This document shows positions 53,567 through 64,000 of a stretch of 64,000 nt of DNA, one piece after another (positions within the stretch are counted from its first letter, which is position 1; every line of letters starts with the position of its first letter). Source of the DNA: Silene conica (taxonomy: Eukaryota > Streptophyta > Magnoliopsida > Caryophyllales > Caryophyllaceae). The notes beneath the pieces are model-generated. The model did no database searches. It saw nothing but the letters and a program-made list of their open reading frames with translations, and was not told where the DNA came from. Made by a program: the position numbers and the translations under genes. The DNA lies in contig CM055312.2 of assembly GCA_029255685.2 (NCBI GenBank), positions 50,998,202-51,062,201 on the forward strand, written 5' to 3'.

Positions 53567-55184
53567 ATGGCAGGAGGTAGAGGAAGACAGCGAGGCGGGC
53601 ACAGTCGTGAGCAGAGCCAGCCCGCTGTGCAGCAGGAGGAGGAGGAGTTGGTTCAGAGCGAACCTGAGGAGGACACACGTGTACAGATTCAGTACACAGA
53701 GGATCGCAGGAAGATACTTGATCCAGCAGGATTTTGGTAAGTTTTATTAAATTGAAATTATTCATTTTATTAGTAATAAAAAGCTAGTTATTAAAAGTTA
53801 CAATTTATATATGTTTCAGGTTTAATCATCAGACCGCTGTTCGAGGTGTAACCAACAGCACAAAGTCATCTTTGTTAGGTCCTGTGCCCCTGAATTGGAC
53901 AGAAGCTAGTGAAGCTCAAAAAGAAGCCTGGTTTAATAACTTCCGGGTAACCAAAAACTTTTTTATTAATTACTTATTTTACTCACTATTATAGTTTTTC
54001 AACTAATACTTAATGTTATATTTCTGCAGCTACATTTTTACTGGCCGCCTGAATTAGAGTCTACTGTCAATAAGAGGTGGCGTGATGTTGGAGCAACTAG
54101 ATACAAAGACATTATCCATAAGATTGGTAAAAGGGGAAAGGCCTCACATCTTAAAGGTATATCTGTACAATTACCTTTATTTGTCAATTGTATTGATTAA
54201 AGGATGACAATTCCACTGATAATGACATAATTTATCATTGTTGTAGGTGAGGCGCTTGAGGGGCTTCTGAATCGGCGTGATACCCCAGATTTTCGAGCCA
54301 GATCGGCACAGAAGGCCATGAACAAAAGGGGAGGCAAGAAGGAAGGAATGGCTGAGCCTACCCATCATGCTGGTTCACGGTCATTTCTGGACATACTTTT
54401 TGGTGTAAGTTTTTATATTAACACTTATTTATTTAGCTCGTTTATTTGGATATTGGTAATAATAATGTCCCTAAGCAAACATTGAATTTTGTTCGTGTAT
54501 GTAGCTGAACAAGAAGAAGAATAAAAAGAAGAAGTCAGCTGAGCAGTCAGCTGATCAGAGTGCTGATGATCAGTCAGCTGATCAACCGGATGATATGTTG
54601 GTTGATGATCCTCAGGCGACGGTCCCGGAACTGTTCCTTGCCACACATTCAAGGGTGAACGCTAAGAATGAGAGAATTTGGATTAAGCCAAAAGACAAAG
54701 CTTTATATGTAAGATTCTTTACTTAAGATAGTTTTGAATTGTTACCTAATGAAATTTATGTTAACTAATGATGGTAATTTTTTGTCAACTAATGTAGGAA
54801 GCATTCGAGGCTGAAAAAGAACAACATCCCGAAGTACCAGATAATGAAATTTGGTTTAATTTGGTGAACGGATATAAGAAGGGTAATGTGTACGGCACCG
54901 GAAAGGCCCACGGTGTCTTCTTCAAAGAACCGGCCAGAAGATCCTCCTATGAGCCTCGCCAAACATATGAGCCGGCTGTTGTGAGTCAACTACAGACTCA
55001 ACTCGCTCAAGAAAGAAGAGCGAATGCTGAAAGAGATGAACAGTATCGGCTGATGAAAGAGCGCTTGGAGGCCATGGAGAACTACTTCACACAATGCAAC
55101 TCCGGTCCCCAATATCGGTATGACCCCAACGATCCGCATGGTAAGGGTGGTGGTAGTGGAGCCGGCATGGGATTTGCAGTTTAG
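53567..55184 (+). CDS. CACTA second gene, TNPA-like (Ptta/En/Spm family)
   Basis: Six exons inferred from GT/AG sites and phase: 53567-53736, 53820-53946, 54030-54156, 54247-54404, 54505-54708 and 54798-55184; 390 residues, with all joins in frame. The start is basic (MAGGRGRQRGG), then Gln/Glu-rich. The core (LNWTEASEAQKEAWF, YWPPELESTVNKRWRDVG, then a lysine-rich stretch) and the end (IWFNLVNGYKKGNVYG) match plant Ptta/En/Spm proteins, followed by a coiled coil (LQTQLAQERRANAERDEQ) and a glycine-rich tail. The expected role is binding the subterminal repeats and regulating excision. The ATG follows TTGTAG directly, a possible splice acceptor, so the first exon may be joined to an upstream leader shared with the transposase. 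Confidence 0.85.
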
Positions 55185-55457
55185 GTTGTTTGATAAGTTT
55201 TAGTTCGTTTAGGTTGAACTTGGATAATGTAGTTGGTTTAGATTAAGGTTGGATAATGAACTTGGATAATGTAGTAAGTTTAACTTGTAGTTGGATAATG
55301 TTCTCATTTTTTAATAAATGAGAATTTCGTGTTACAAAAGTTGCGGTTCTCGCAAATGGGTTCGAATTTTCTGTTTGCAGGTTTTCATTGGATATTAGGA
55401 TGAATAAATACGAGATTTGGCTAGATCAAAAACGAATATGACATGAAAAGTTCCAGC
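55185..55457 (+). other. CACTA 3' untranslated region
   Basis: AT-rich, with three imperfect repeats of TTGGATAATG (55216-55300). It contains an AATAAA-like ATTTTTTAATAAATG near 55308-55322 that could direct polyadenylation of both genes. Confidence 0.5.
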
Positions 55458-55856
55458 CAATTCGGCGACTGAAATGGGGTTTTGGCGACTGCAATCAGTC
55501 GCCAAAACTGGAAAATCTACTGGAAAAAACACAAACTGGCGACTGCGAAAACCAAATTGGCGACTGCCATACAGTCGCCAAATTGGCGACTCCCTTTCCT
55601 CTTCAGTCGCCAAATTGGCGACTCCCTTTCCTTTTCAGTCGCCAATTTCGCTACTGAACCTTCAGTCGCCATTTTCCTTGTTATAGCGACTACAGCTACA
55701 GTCGCCAAATTTGGCGACTGACAACAGTCGCCAATTGTTTTTAGGCGACTAGGACTTGCGACAGAACTTTGGCGACTGAAGACAGTCGCCAAATTTGATT
55801 TGGCGACTGTCTTCAGTCGCCAATTTTCGTCGCCTGTTTTATGTATTCTTGTAGTG
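55458..55856 (+). repeat. Right subterminal repeat zone and TIR of CACTA
   Basis: About 18 copies (hand count) of GGCGACTG or its complement, many as inverted pairs. The TIR occupies about 55828-55856 and ends CTTGTAGTG. Long open frames on both strands here (for example 55395-55792) are translations of the repeat. Confidence 0.88.
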
Positions 55857-55968
55857 TACCTCTAGTTCCCTTTTGATCTTTCAAGCTTGTTTTTCTTTTC
55901 CCTTATCCTTGCTCCCATGCCCTAATCCAAATAAGAAGAGCATTCATATCACAACTTGTATCATTATA

Positions 55969-56899
55969 CTAAAGTTGAGATAAACATAAAATAGGGAGAG
56001 TTATTATACCAACTGGAAGAATCTTCCCCGCTTTGAGATCGCTGAGATTCTTGGAACAATTCCACTTCCAATGCCCTTTACCGTTGCAATAAAAGCATTT
56101 AACTCCTTCAAGGGAACTTTTCTTGGGATTTGAGGTGCTTACCTCGGAAGCCACCTTCTTCGCATTATTGGAACTTTGCTTCCTACCAACCTTGCCCTTC
56201 CTTTTGAACTTCCCCTTGCTCTTTATGTTAACATTGAGCACATCCTTAGGGGATCTAACATTTAGGCCCATATCCCTTTTAGCTTGCACAATCATATTGT
56301 GCAACTCATCAAGGGACGTCTCTTGGTTTCTCATGTTAAAATTTACCCTGAATTGAACATAACTTTTGACCTTAGACAAGGAGTGGGAATTCTGTCAATC
56401 ACTAGTTCTTTAGGAATTTCAACTTGATTCAATCTAAGAGTCTCAACATGCTCCATAAGCTTGAGCACATGAGGGCTAACCTTTTGGACCTCCTTCAGAT
56501 TTAGATCAAAGAAAGCTGATGCCGCCTCATATTGGACAATTCTCGAAGCCTTCGAGAACATTGTCAAAAGCTTGGAGTAGATGTCATAGGCAGTGCCAAG
56601 TTTAATGACACTCCTTTGAAGCTCTGGCTCCATAGAGAAGATCAAAACATTTTTGATCGCCGCAGACTCTTTATGGTAGGTCTCATAGGCCCGCCTAGTC
56701 GCGACATTGGCATTAGCACTGGGTTCGGAAGTGATTCCTCGATGAGGTATTGAGTTTTACCATCACCTTCTGCGGCCAACATGAGTTGGGCATCCCAATC
56801 GGTAAAATTTGCCCCTTTCTTTTCAAGTTTGCAACGATCCATAAAGGATTGTAGCCATGAAGTATGTGTTATGGTGTTCAGAGTAGTGGAAGTTGACAT
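55969..56899 (-). pseudogene. gag: Copia-type gag, minus strand, two frameshifts
   Basis: Reads leftward from ATG 56899. It opens MSTSTTL, then the UBN2-type copia gag core across a frameshift near 56712 (FSMEPELQ, AYDIYSKLLTMF) and LDELHNMI after a second frameshift near 56380. A lysine-rich stretch and a CCHC knuckle, CFYCNGKGHWKWNC, follow near 56050-56095. The frame ends at 55969-55971, about 110 bp before the CACTA insertion. No protease, integrase or RT follows, even after removing the CACTA element, so this looks like a gag-only, non-autonomous copia derivative comparable to plant TR-GAG elements. About 310 residues if undisturbed. Confidence 0.82.
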
Positions 56900-58220
56900 G
56901 TTTGATAATGATTTGAAGAGTTAAGTACAAAATTTGAACATTGAAGATATTAAACACTTATCGTTTTTAATTAACTTGTAAACAATTTAATCAAGTTAAG
57001 GCATCTATAAAATGACCTCTATCCAATTTTATAAATGATTCCAAAACCCAAACCCTATACCACTAAAATCGTGAACCACTGGAACTCCGGCTCAATGATG
57101 TGGTTTGGTGGGTTAACTTTTAACCGGCTCTACCCTAGAACTCTTGGTCGATGAAAAATCATTATTTATTCATCTTAGCCCTGAACACATTGACCACTGG
57201 TTCTCTACACTTCCGTTGAGTAAAAACCAAATTTCGCTTGTATTGAGATGCGATCCGCCCACTGGACTGAATCCACCTCGTCGCCCCACTTATCCTACGT
57301 AATGGGGTTCGTACTTCCCACTGGACTAGCACCACCCCACGAAGTAGAATTTCATGGGTTCTACTATTTGGTAAGGCTAATCTCAATTGTTTTAATAAAT
57401 AGAGGTCTTGTCAATTTATTATTCATCGCCTTTTAAGTGAATTAAATTGATTAACTCGATAATTATAATTGACGGTCAATTTTCAACGATTATTCTAATA
57501 TGCATGTTTATGGCGATTTGGCTATGCATGCAAACATATAAATAAAGCAAATTTTTTAAAAAAAATAAAGCATTAAAATCTTATTATGGCCTTCCTAATA
57601 AAAGAAAATCTCATTAACTATTACAAATTCGGAAACCAACTCCTCGGTCCCTTGATCTTCAAAAGCACGCCACCCAAGAAAACACCGTCAAAAGACGGAA
57701 CTCCTTTCCGTATGGCACCGTCTTTTGGGATCTCCGGAGTTACAATAAAATAATACAACTATTCTATTGTAAAACTGAAATTTAAATCTATTAAATTACA
57801 AACCTGTGATTCGAGATCACATAAATTACAACCGAATCAATATTCCCTTACATTACGGGTAATATTGATTAAAAACTATGGTCATACTAAGAAAAATTAC
57901 ATAATTCCAAATCATATAAAACATTCAAATATGACATTCATATTAAATAAAATGCAATATTAAAATATGTATGCACATGCCAATTTTTAACGCCAAGTCG
58001 CCTTTACTAAGAGCAAATATCTCATATTTGTTTACGGTTTTACAGATATGCGTGATTTTAACTCTTAAAATCACCAAAATTACATAAATCTCATTTATGT
58101 CCAAGTTAATCATCCTAACACACTTTAGGCATCAAAATATAGTTCCTACTAATTTTGATCATGATTCAACTCGATTTTGCATTATTGTTCATAAATTATT
58201 CGTATTTATGGAAAAATAAA
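56900..58220 (-). other. Leader of the gag-only copia element, proximal part
   Basis: 1.3 kb upstream of gag on its strand. The motif CCAGTGGG recurs at 57314-57321 and 57259-57266, and AACCAGTGG near 57194. A 74-codon upstream frame (57162-57386, minus) is the only sizeable one and shows no recognisable domain. The region continues beyond the L1 insertion at 62337-63677, giving a leader of roughly 2.7 kb without the L1. Confidence 0.55.
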
Positions 58221-58232
58221 GGAAATGGCAAA

Positions 58233-58770
58233 GAAGCAGTCTTGAATGCAGGGTACCACATGTTTGAAAATAAACCTCTAATAGTAAAGGCTTGGCAAGA
58301 AAATTTTTGATCTGCTTAAGGCAGACATTAAAATTGTTCCTGCCTGGATTAGAATCCATGGCCTCCCTCTCAAATTTTGGGGTAAGTGTCTTCCTACCAT
58401 TGCTGGGTTAGTAGGTTCCTATGTTAAATCAGATGTACCCACTGCAACTAAGACAAGGCTAGGGTTTGCTAGGACCATGGTAGAATTGAAAATAGGTCAG
58501 AAATTCTCTGATAATGTCAAGTTCAAAGATGAGCATGGTATGATCATTAAAGTTAACATTGAATATGATTGGAAGCCATTGCAATGTGATAAATGCAAGG
58601 CGTTGGGAGTCAACGGCAGAAAATCTAATTCAGTACAAACAAAAGGGGCAATAAAAAAGGTCTGGAAACCCATTCCCAAGCCATCACCAGCACTGTCTGA
58701 GAAAGACTTCCCTGCACTACCCAGGAAGCCTGCTATGTCAGCCAGTACTTCTTCCAGTCTGATTCAGTGA
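58233..58770 (+). pseudogene. L1 ORF1, C-terminal part
   Basis: Begins in mid-protein with HMFENKPLIVKAW, PAWIRIHGLPLKFWG and TKTRLGFARTMVEL, the DUF4283/zf-CCHC_4 region of plant L1 ORF1. From 58477 the frame runs open to 58770 and contains KPLQCDKCKALG. The knuckle is incomplete: the usual histidine and last cysteine are missing (NGRKSN follows). ORF1 binds LINE RNA. The first stop, TGA at 58307-58309, lies in the 5' piece. Non-functional. Confidence 0.75.
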
Positions 58771-58869
58771 GAATGCAGCCAATAATTAATGCTTCTTTGG
58801 TATATCCTAGCCAACAGGAGGAGTATGAGAAGGTATATGATACTGGAAACCTTATCCAAGTCATCCCCC

Positions 58870-61800
58870 ATGAATAATTTAGGATTTTGGAATGTTAGGG
58901 GGCTCAACAATGTAAATAAGCAATTAATTGTTAAGAGTTTTTTGTAGAATAAAGAGGCCTGTCTTTTTGGGCTATTAGAAACAAAAATAAATGGTGATAA
59001 TGTCAGTAATATATCTCAAAAGATGTTGGAAGGATGAAGTCTTACTACCAATTGCAGACTTCAAAAAGGAGGTAGAGTTTGGCTGCTCTAGAAGCCTAAT
59101 ATTTTTAATGTCTCTGTCATAGCCTATGATCCCCAATATATTCATGCCAAAATTGTGGTTAAGGCCAATATGAAAGAGTTCTTGTTCACACTGGTTTATG
59201 CCTTTAATGAAGGACCTGATAGAGTTCCGCTCTGGCAACATCTGAAAGCCATATCAGATCACTGCAATAGTCCCTGGGCATTTGCAGGTGACTTTAACAC
59301 AGTCATCTCCCCTGATGAAAGGCTGGGTGGAGCTACTAAAGTGGAGGATATGGAGGATTTTGTGGACTGCCTAGGCTACTATGGTCTGGAGGATATAACA
59401 GCCACAGGTGCATATTACACTTGGACTAACAAAAGGGATGAAACTCACAGGAAATATAGCAGACTGGATAGGTTTCTAATAAATTCTCAATGGATTACAG
59501 ATTTCCCTGAGATGCATGCTCACTTCCATCTTGAAGGACTGCTAGATCATAACCCTTGTCTAGTTAGTAATGTGAGACTAGAAGGGAGGAGGAATGCTAG
59601 CTTCAAGTATTATAACATGTGGAGTACTGCCCATGAGTTCCTGCCCAAAATCTCTGAAGTATGGCAACAAAACATAGAGGGCACAAAAATGTTCCAATTG
59701 GTGAAAAAATTGAAGGCACTGAAACCAGTACTAAAGGGCCTGAATAAAGAATGCTTTGCTGAGGTTGAATTATCTGCCAGCAGAGTCCAATTGCAACTAG
59801 ATAAGGAAATCCAGCTCAAACTACAAAGAGCCTCTCAATGAGGACCTATTTAAACAAGAATTGGCTACTAGTAAAGAGGTGAGCTTCTGGTCCAAGGCCA
59901 GGAATAACTATTTGCAACAGAAAGCCAAAACAGCTTGGATTGAAGAGGGAGATAGTAACTTTGCTATATTCCATAAGGCCATCAAAGTCAGATGCTTGAG
60001 AAATAAGATCATACAGATTGAAGACAAAAAGGGGCACTTATGCACTGACACAGATAGTATTCAGCAGGCTTTCTTGGATTTTTATCAAGACCTGCTAGAC
60101 AGTCACAAGGCCACAGAACCAGTGCATATGGCAGTTATCCAAAAAGGGAGGGTGTGTTCTGAGACCCATATTGCAGTACTCAATTCTCCAGTAACTAAAC
60201 AGGAAATAAAGGAGATAGTCTTCTCTATCCCTATAGATAAAACCCCAGGACTTGATGGCTACACCAGTGGCTTCTTCAAGGATGCTTGGGAGGTTGTGGG
60301 GGAGGACCTTTGCAAAGCTGTGATGGATTTCTTTTCCAGTGGCCAAATGCTTCATCAAATAAATGCCACTAACATAACTCTTATTCCAAAGAATGAAAGA
60401 CCTACTACTGTAAGCCACTTCAGACCCATTGCCTGCTGCAACATGGTCTATAAAGTTATATCCAAGCTGCTATATAGTAGGATGGCTACTGTCTTACCTG
60501 AGCTAGTGCATGACACACAAGGGGCATTCATTAAAGGAAGATCAATTCTTGAGAATGTACTTATTTGTCAGGATATTATCCATCTTTATGCAAGGAAAGC
60601 TGTTACCCCTAGATGCCTGTTCAAAATAGACCTACAAAAGGCATATGACACTGTTGAGTGGGAATTTATAGAGCAAGTTCTGAATAGTCTGAATTTTCCC
60701 CATCACTTCATCAAACTGGTTATGCAATGTGTAAGGACTACTTCCTTCACATTATGTTTGAATGGGACCAATTTTGGCTACTTTCATGGGAAGAGAGGTC
60801 TCAGACAAAGAGATCCCATCTCCCCCTTCTCTTTACCTTATGTATGGGCGACCTATCCAGGATGATCAAATTTGCTACAGACAAATGGCCTTTCCAGTAT
60901 CACCCTCTATGCAAAAATTTAGAACTCACACATTTGATGTTTGCAGATAATCTACTTATGTTCTGTAAGGGTAAACCAGCTTCCATATGGCTCCTCATGA
61001 GGGCTTTTGCTTCTTTTTCAAAGGCCACATGCCTTAGCATGACTAATGCCAAATCAGAGATCTTCTTCAGTGGGGTTGCTGAGGACCTTAAAGAAGGCTT
61101 AAAACAAGTCACTGGCTTCAAGGAAGGAACCTCTCCTTTCAAATACTGGGGGGTGACAATCCAACCAGGCAAGCTATCCAAAAAGGATTGTGCATCCCTT
61201 ACTGAAAAAATGGTTGCCAGGATCAGAAGTCTGGGGGCAAAAAAACTCTCTTATGAAGGCAGAATCACCTTGATTAACTCAGTCCTGAATACCCTACATA
61301 ATTATTGGGCTCAATTGTTTGTGATACCTAAGAGTGTGATTAAAAGGATTGCAGCAATTTGTAGAAACTTCCTTTGGGATGGATCATCTGAATATCATAG
61401 AGTGCCTCTTGTAGCATGGGAGAAGGTGACTACTTCCAAAGAAATGGGTGGCCTAGGTATAAAGAATGCAGAAATGTGGAATAATCAGGCCACAATGGGA
61501 AAACTGGTTACCTGGGTCTACACTAATGCTGACAGGCTATGGATAAAATGGATAAATGATGTATACCTTAAACATCAATCATGGCATGACTACTCACCCC
61601 AACTGATGCACCCAGGGTGTGGAAGAGCATTTGTAAGATAAAAGAAGCTCTCAAAGCAGGCTTTAGTGACAGTATATGGACCCCTAATCCAAATGGCTAC
61701 ACTGTGAAAAATGGGTACAATTGGCTAAGCCCCACTGGCAACAAGCAGACATGGACTGATGCAGTCTGGAATAGCTGGAACATACCCAAGCATTCCATGG

Positions 61801-62240
61801 TGACTTGGCTCAGACTACAGGAAGGCATGAATACTAAAAGCAAACTCCATAGGCTTGGAATCTGTACTGATGACCTATGCTTACTATGTCAGGAGCTAGC
61901 AGAAACTATTGATCATCTCTTTGATGAATGCCTGTACACAAACAAGGTGAAACATTTATTAGTGCACTGGTTTGGAAGGCACTTCCCCACCACTACAGGA
62001 CTCAGTTCAGGAAACAGGAAATCCCACATATGGAAAGCAAAAATGGCAGTATTCAATGCCTTTCAATACCACATATGGACTCAAAGAAATGGTGCCAGGA
62101 TCCACGAATGCATCATCAGGTCTGAATTTGTTGCTGGCAACATAGAAAGGGAGATCAAGAGTAGACTGCAAAGCAAAATAGAAAAGACAGGAGATCAAAA
62201 TTGTACTGATTGGTTTCAAAGTCATATGTCAAAGATGTAA
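58870..62240 (+). pseudogene. L1 ORF2, endonuclease and reverse transcriptase, broken
   Basis: The endonuclease starts near 58880 (GFWNVRGLNN, GLLETKING) with stops at 58945-58947, 59036-59038 and 59086-59088. It continues open from 59155 (FAGDFNTVISP, SRLDRFL, DHNPC). RT lies from about 60200 (DKTPGLDGYTSGFFK, FRPIACCN, FKIDLQKAYDTVEW). The frame shifts near 60820, and the active-site box reads FADN (near 60943) where relatives have YADD. The thumb and linker follow (YLKHQSWHDY), then another shift near 61610, and the zinc-binding C-terminus with CLLCQELAETIDHLFDEC (about 61879). It ends at TAA 62238-62240. About 1100 residues, inactive. Confidence 0.88.
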
Positions 62241-62336
62241 TGCTTGTAAGGGGGCTTGAACCCCTTACCTTCCTTTAATTTTGTCCATGATATATAATAT
62301 ACTCACATTTCACCAAAAAAAAGGAAAATGGCCAAA

Positions 62337-63677
62337 TGAGTCGATAGAAATTCAAAAATTCAAAATTTAAAATTTAAAATTTTGAACATTCTGGAAGTTT
62401 CTAAAATTTCAGAATTTAATAAAATGACCTCATGCAAAAGAATTAGTTCATTTCTTAAATAAATCGTACAAAAATGAGTTTTTATGTCTAAAGATCCAAT
62501 TTAATTATAAAAACTTGCAATAAAATTGCTATAAATCTTTAGACATCCTAAAATACCTTTTAGAATCTGGAAATGACCAAAAATTTCAGGCCAAACTCGA
62601 ATTTTAATTTTCATGACTCTAAATTACAATTATTAACAATTATCTCATAAAAATTAATAATTATAAAATCAGAAACTTTTGGATATCCAACTTTTGGAAC
62701 TGATGTACCTATCATATAAGACATCTATGGGTCAAATTTTATGCCATAATTTTAAGAGTAACTATTTTTAACACAATTAGTTACTATTTAGTCGATTTTA
62801 ACCATTAAAATCATAAATCATATATTACAAGAGAATAAATTCTCAACATATATATACATTCTGTACATATTCCATGTGACATTGTGTAAAAATGTTCTGG
62901 CAAAATTTGAACTCTAACTACTAAAGTCGAATTTAGTCACTATTAATACGATTTTTACTCTAAAAATTATTAATCATGCAAAAGTAGTCCGAAAAATCTG
63001 AACATTTTTGTAGGCACTTTAAATTTTGCATGTGACATCTCATAATTCTCAACATCTATATACATTCTGTACATATTCCATGTGACATTGTGTAAAAATG
63101 TTATGGCAAAATTCGAACTCTAACTATTAAAGTCGAATTTAGTCACTATTAATACGATTTTTACTCAAAAAATTATTAATCATGCAAAAGTAGTCCGAAA
63201 AATCTGAATATTTTTGTAGGCACTTTAAATATTGCATGTGACATCTCATAAAATTTTCAAGTTCAGATTCGAAATATAATCTTATATACCCATTTTTACT
63301 CACATTATGACATTTTATTCATAAAATTCATAATCCATGCATAATAACTTAATTTGTTACGAAAATTTTTATACAACATATAAAATATGCATGTGAGAAC
63401 ATATCAAAAAATCTAGGCCAGAAACTAAGTTTAACTATTTTTCCCATTAATTGATGTTTAAAACCGATTTAAACTTCAAAAATATACAAATAAATATAAT
63501 ATGAACAATAAAAATCCATAAAATTATTTTTATGTACTAAACCCATTTTAGGATCATAAAATTTAACACGCAAAATTATTTTGTGATTTATCATCATAAA
63601 ACACAAAAAATTCGAAATGCATGTGTTAATCTCATTAACACAAACATGAATCCTGTCATGCATGCAACAACCGTAAT
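62337..63677 (-). other. Leader of the gag-only copia element, distal part
   Basis: AT-rich, with no supported gene in either strand. It contains a 206-bp tandem duplication (62839-63250). It ends at the primer binding site. Confidence 0.5.
62839..63250. repeat. 206-bp tandem duplication
   Basis: Two adjacent copies, 62839-63044 and 63045-63250, sharing for example TACATTCTGTACATATTCC and TTTTTGTAGGCACTTTAAAT with only a handful of differences. No coding content. Confidence 0.85.
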
Positions 63678-63689
63678 ACTCTAATACCA
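63678..63689 (-). promoter_or_regulatory. Primer binding site of the gag-only copia element
   Basis: On the minus strand TGGTATTAGAGT, one mismatch from the usual TGGTATCAGAGT, two bases after the LTR end. It orients the element leftward, in agreement with gag. Confidence 0.75.
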
Positions 63690-63691
63690 CT

Positions 63692-64000
63692 TGTTAGAAA
63701 TCATATTTCAGATTATTAGCTCATATCTCATATGAGTTTAATTTGTTTAAGTTTAATCATTAAAACTTAACTAGATCTTATGCATGCATGATGATTACAT
63801 AAGATGGATGAATGTCCTTACATTGATTTTAAAAGGTTTATACTCAATAATCACCTATTAATGACTCTTCAAAAACCGAAATACCCTTAGTAACGATTTA
63901 TATTAAAACCGTCTCCAAAAGCTCTTATCAAGGACCAGATCTCAAACTAAAATCAATTTTGTTACTAGAAAATTGATATTAGTATACTAGAAATAATAAT
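63692..64000 (-). repeat. 5' LTR of the gag-only copia element, truncated by window edge
   Basis: The minus strand ends GATTTCTAACA at 63692, before the primer binding site. It is homologous to 1-319 in the opposite orientation. The rest of the LTR lies beyond the window. Confidence 0.7.

Larger units (their letters stand above)
48689..55856 (+). mobile_element. CACTA (En/Spm) DNA transposon, apparently coding-intact
   Basis: 7168 bp with TSD TAC (48686-48688 and 55857-55859). The terminal inverted repeats (TIRs) begin CACTACAAGAA and share AAAACAGGCGACGA after a five-base difference. Subterminal zones hold many copies of GGCGACTG in both orientations. Two genes on the plus strand encode a TNPD-like transposase and a TNPA-like protein, both open through inferred introns. 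Structure and coding state suggest a young and possibly autonomous copy. Confidence 0.95.
58233..62322 (+). mobile_element. L1-type LINE, 5' truncated, inside the copia leader
   Basis: About 4.1 kb flanked by near-identical direct repeats, GGAAATGGCAAA (58221-58232) and GGAAAATGGCCAAA (62323-62336), and ending in a short A-run. It holds the end of ORF1, then ORF2 with endonuclease, RT and a zinc-binding C-terminus, all with frame breaks. The start falls inside ORF1, typical of incomplete target-primed reverse transcription. Its 3' part is related to the fragments at 1973-2270 and 42977-43832. Confidence 0.9.

Noticed and set aside
55395-55792. Overlapping frames of 70-91 codons rich in RQ, LAT and GDC
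   Set aside because: Open only because the CACTA subterminal motif lacks stops in these frames.
57162-57386. 74-codon upstream frame in the gag-only element leader
   Set aside because: No recognisable features; kept only as a remark in the leader entry.

Overview
This window looks like a gene-poor, heterochromatic block of a flowering-plant nuclear genome. I find no cellular gene, rRNA, tRNA or CRISPR array. Almost all of it can be assigned to transposable elements, most nested inside one another, and most insertions are bounded by exact target-site duplications (TSDs). The families (chromodomain Ty3/gypsy of Tekay type, Tat-type gypsy with a second RNase H, Sirevirus-like copia, CACTA, plant L1 and RTE LINEs) fit an angiosperm. 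The species cannot be fixed from the sequence.

Layout. 1-319 is the 3' end of a long terminal repeat (LTR) whose relative closes the window, inverted, at 63692-64000. 320-870 is unassigned. A Tekay-like gypsy element occupies 876-44860 (TSD CGTGT) and has been split by later insertions. These are an L1 tail in its 5' LTR (1973-2270), a Tat-type gypsy element in its leader (3540-14745, TSD AAGTG), a minus-strand non-coding gypsy relative in gag (15250-23204, TSD GGTGG), a Sirevirus-like copia element at the gag end (23842-34445, TSD CATAT), a solo LTR inside reverse transcriptase (35912-39100, TSD ATGTG), and RTE and L1 fragments in the 3' LTR. The Tat element itself holds a copia-like solo LTR (13019-14016, TSD AGGGT) and an antisense gene that can be read as four exons.

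44866-48685 has no coding capacity. 48689-55856 is a CACTA transposon (TSD TAC) whose two multi-exon transposase genes have no internal stop or frameshift in my models. It lies just downstream of a minus-strand, gag-only copia-like element (gag at 55969-56899). That element's long leader is interrupted by a 5'-truncated L1 (58233-62322). Its primer binding site (PBS) and 5' LTR lie at 63678-64000.

Coding state. The CACTA genes look intact. The Sirevirus needs only two nonsense changes explained: one in a zinc knuckle, and one at the tyrosine position of the reverse transcriptase YVDD box. The Tat polyprotein, Tekay polyprotein, L1 and gag-only copia are broken by several stops or frameshifts. 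By hand comparison the Sirevirus LTRs differ at about 11 substitutions in about 1520 bp, and the Tat LTRs at about 14 in 506 bp. This gives an order of nesting: Tekay oldest, Tat later, Sirevirus recent. The items most worth a second look are the spliced antisense gene, the two alternative LTR start points in the Tekay-like family, the CACTA pair, and the gag-only copia element.
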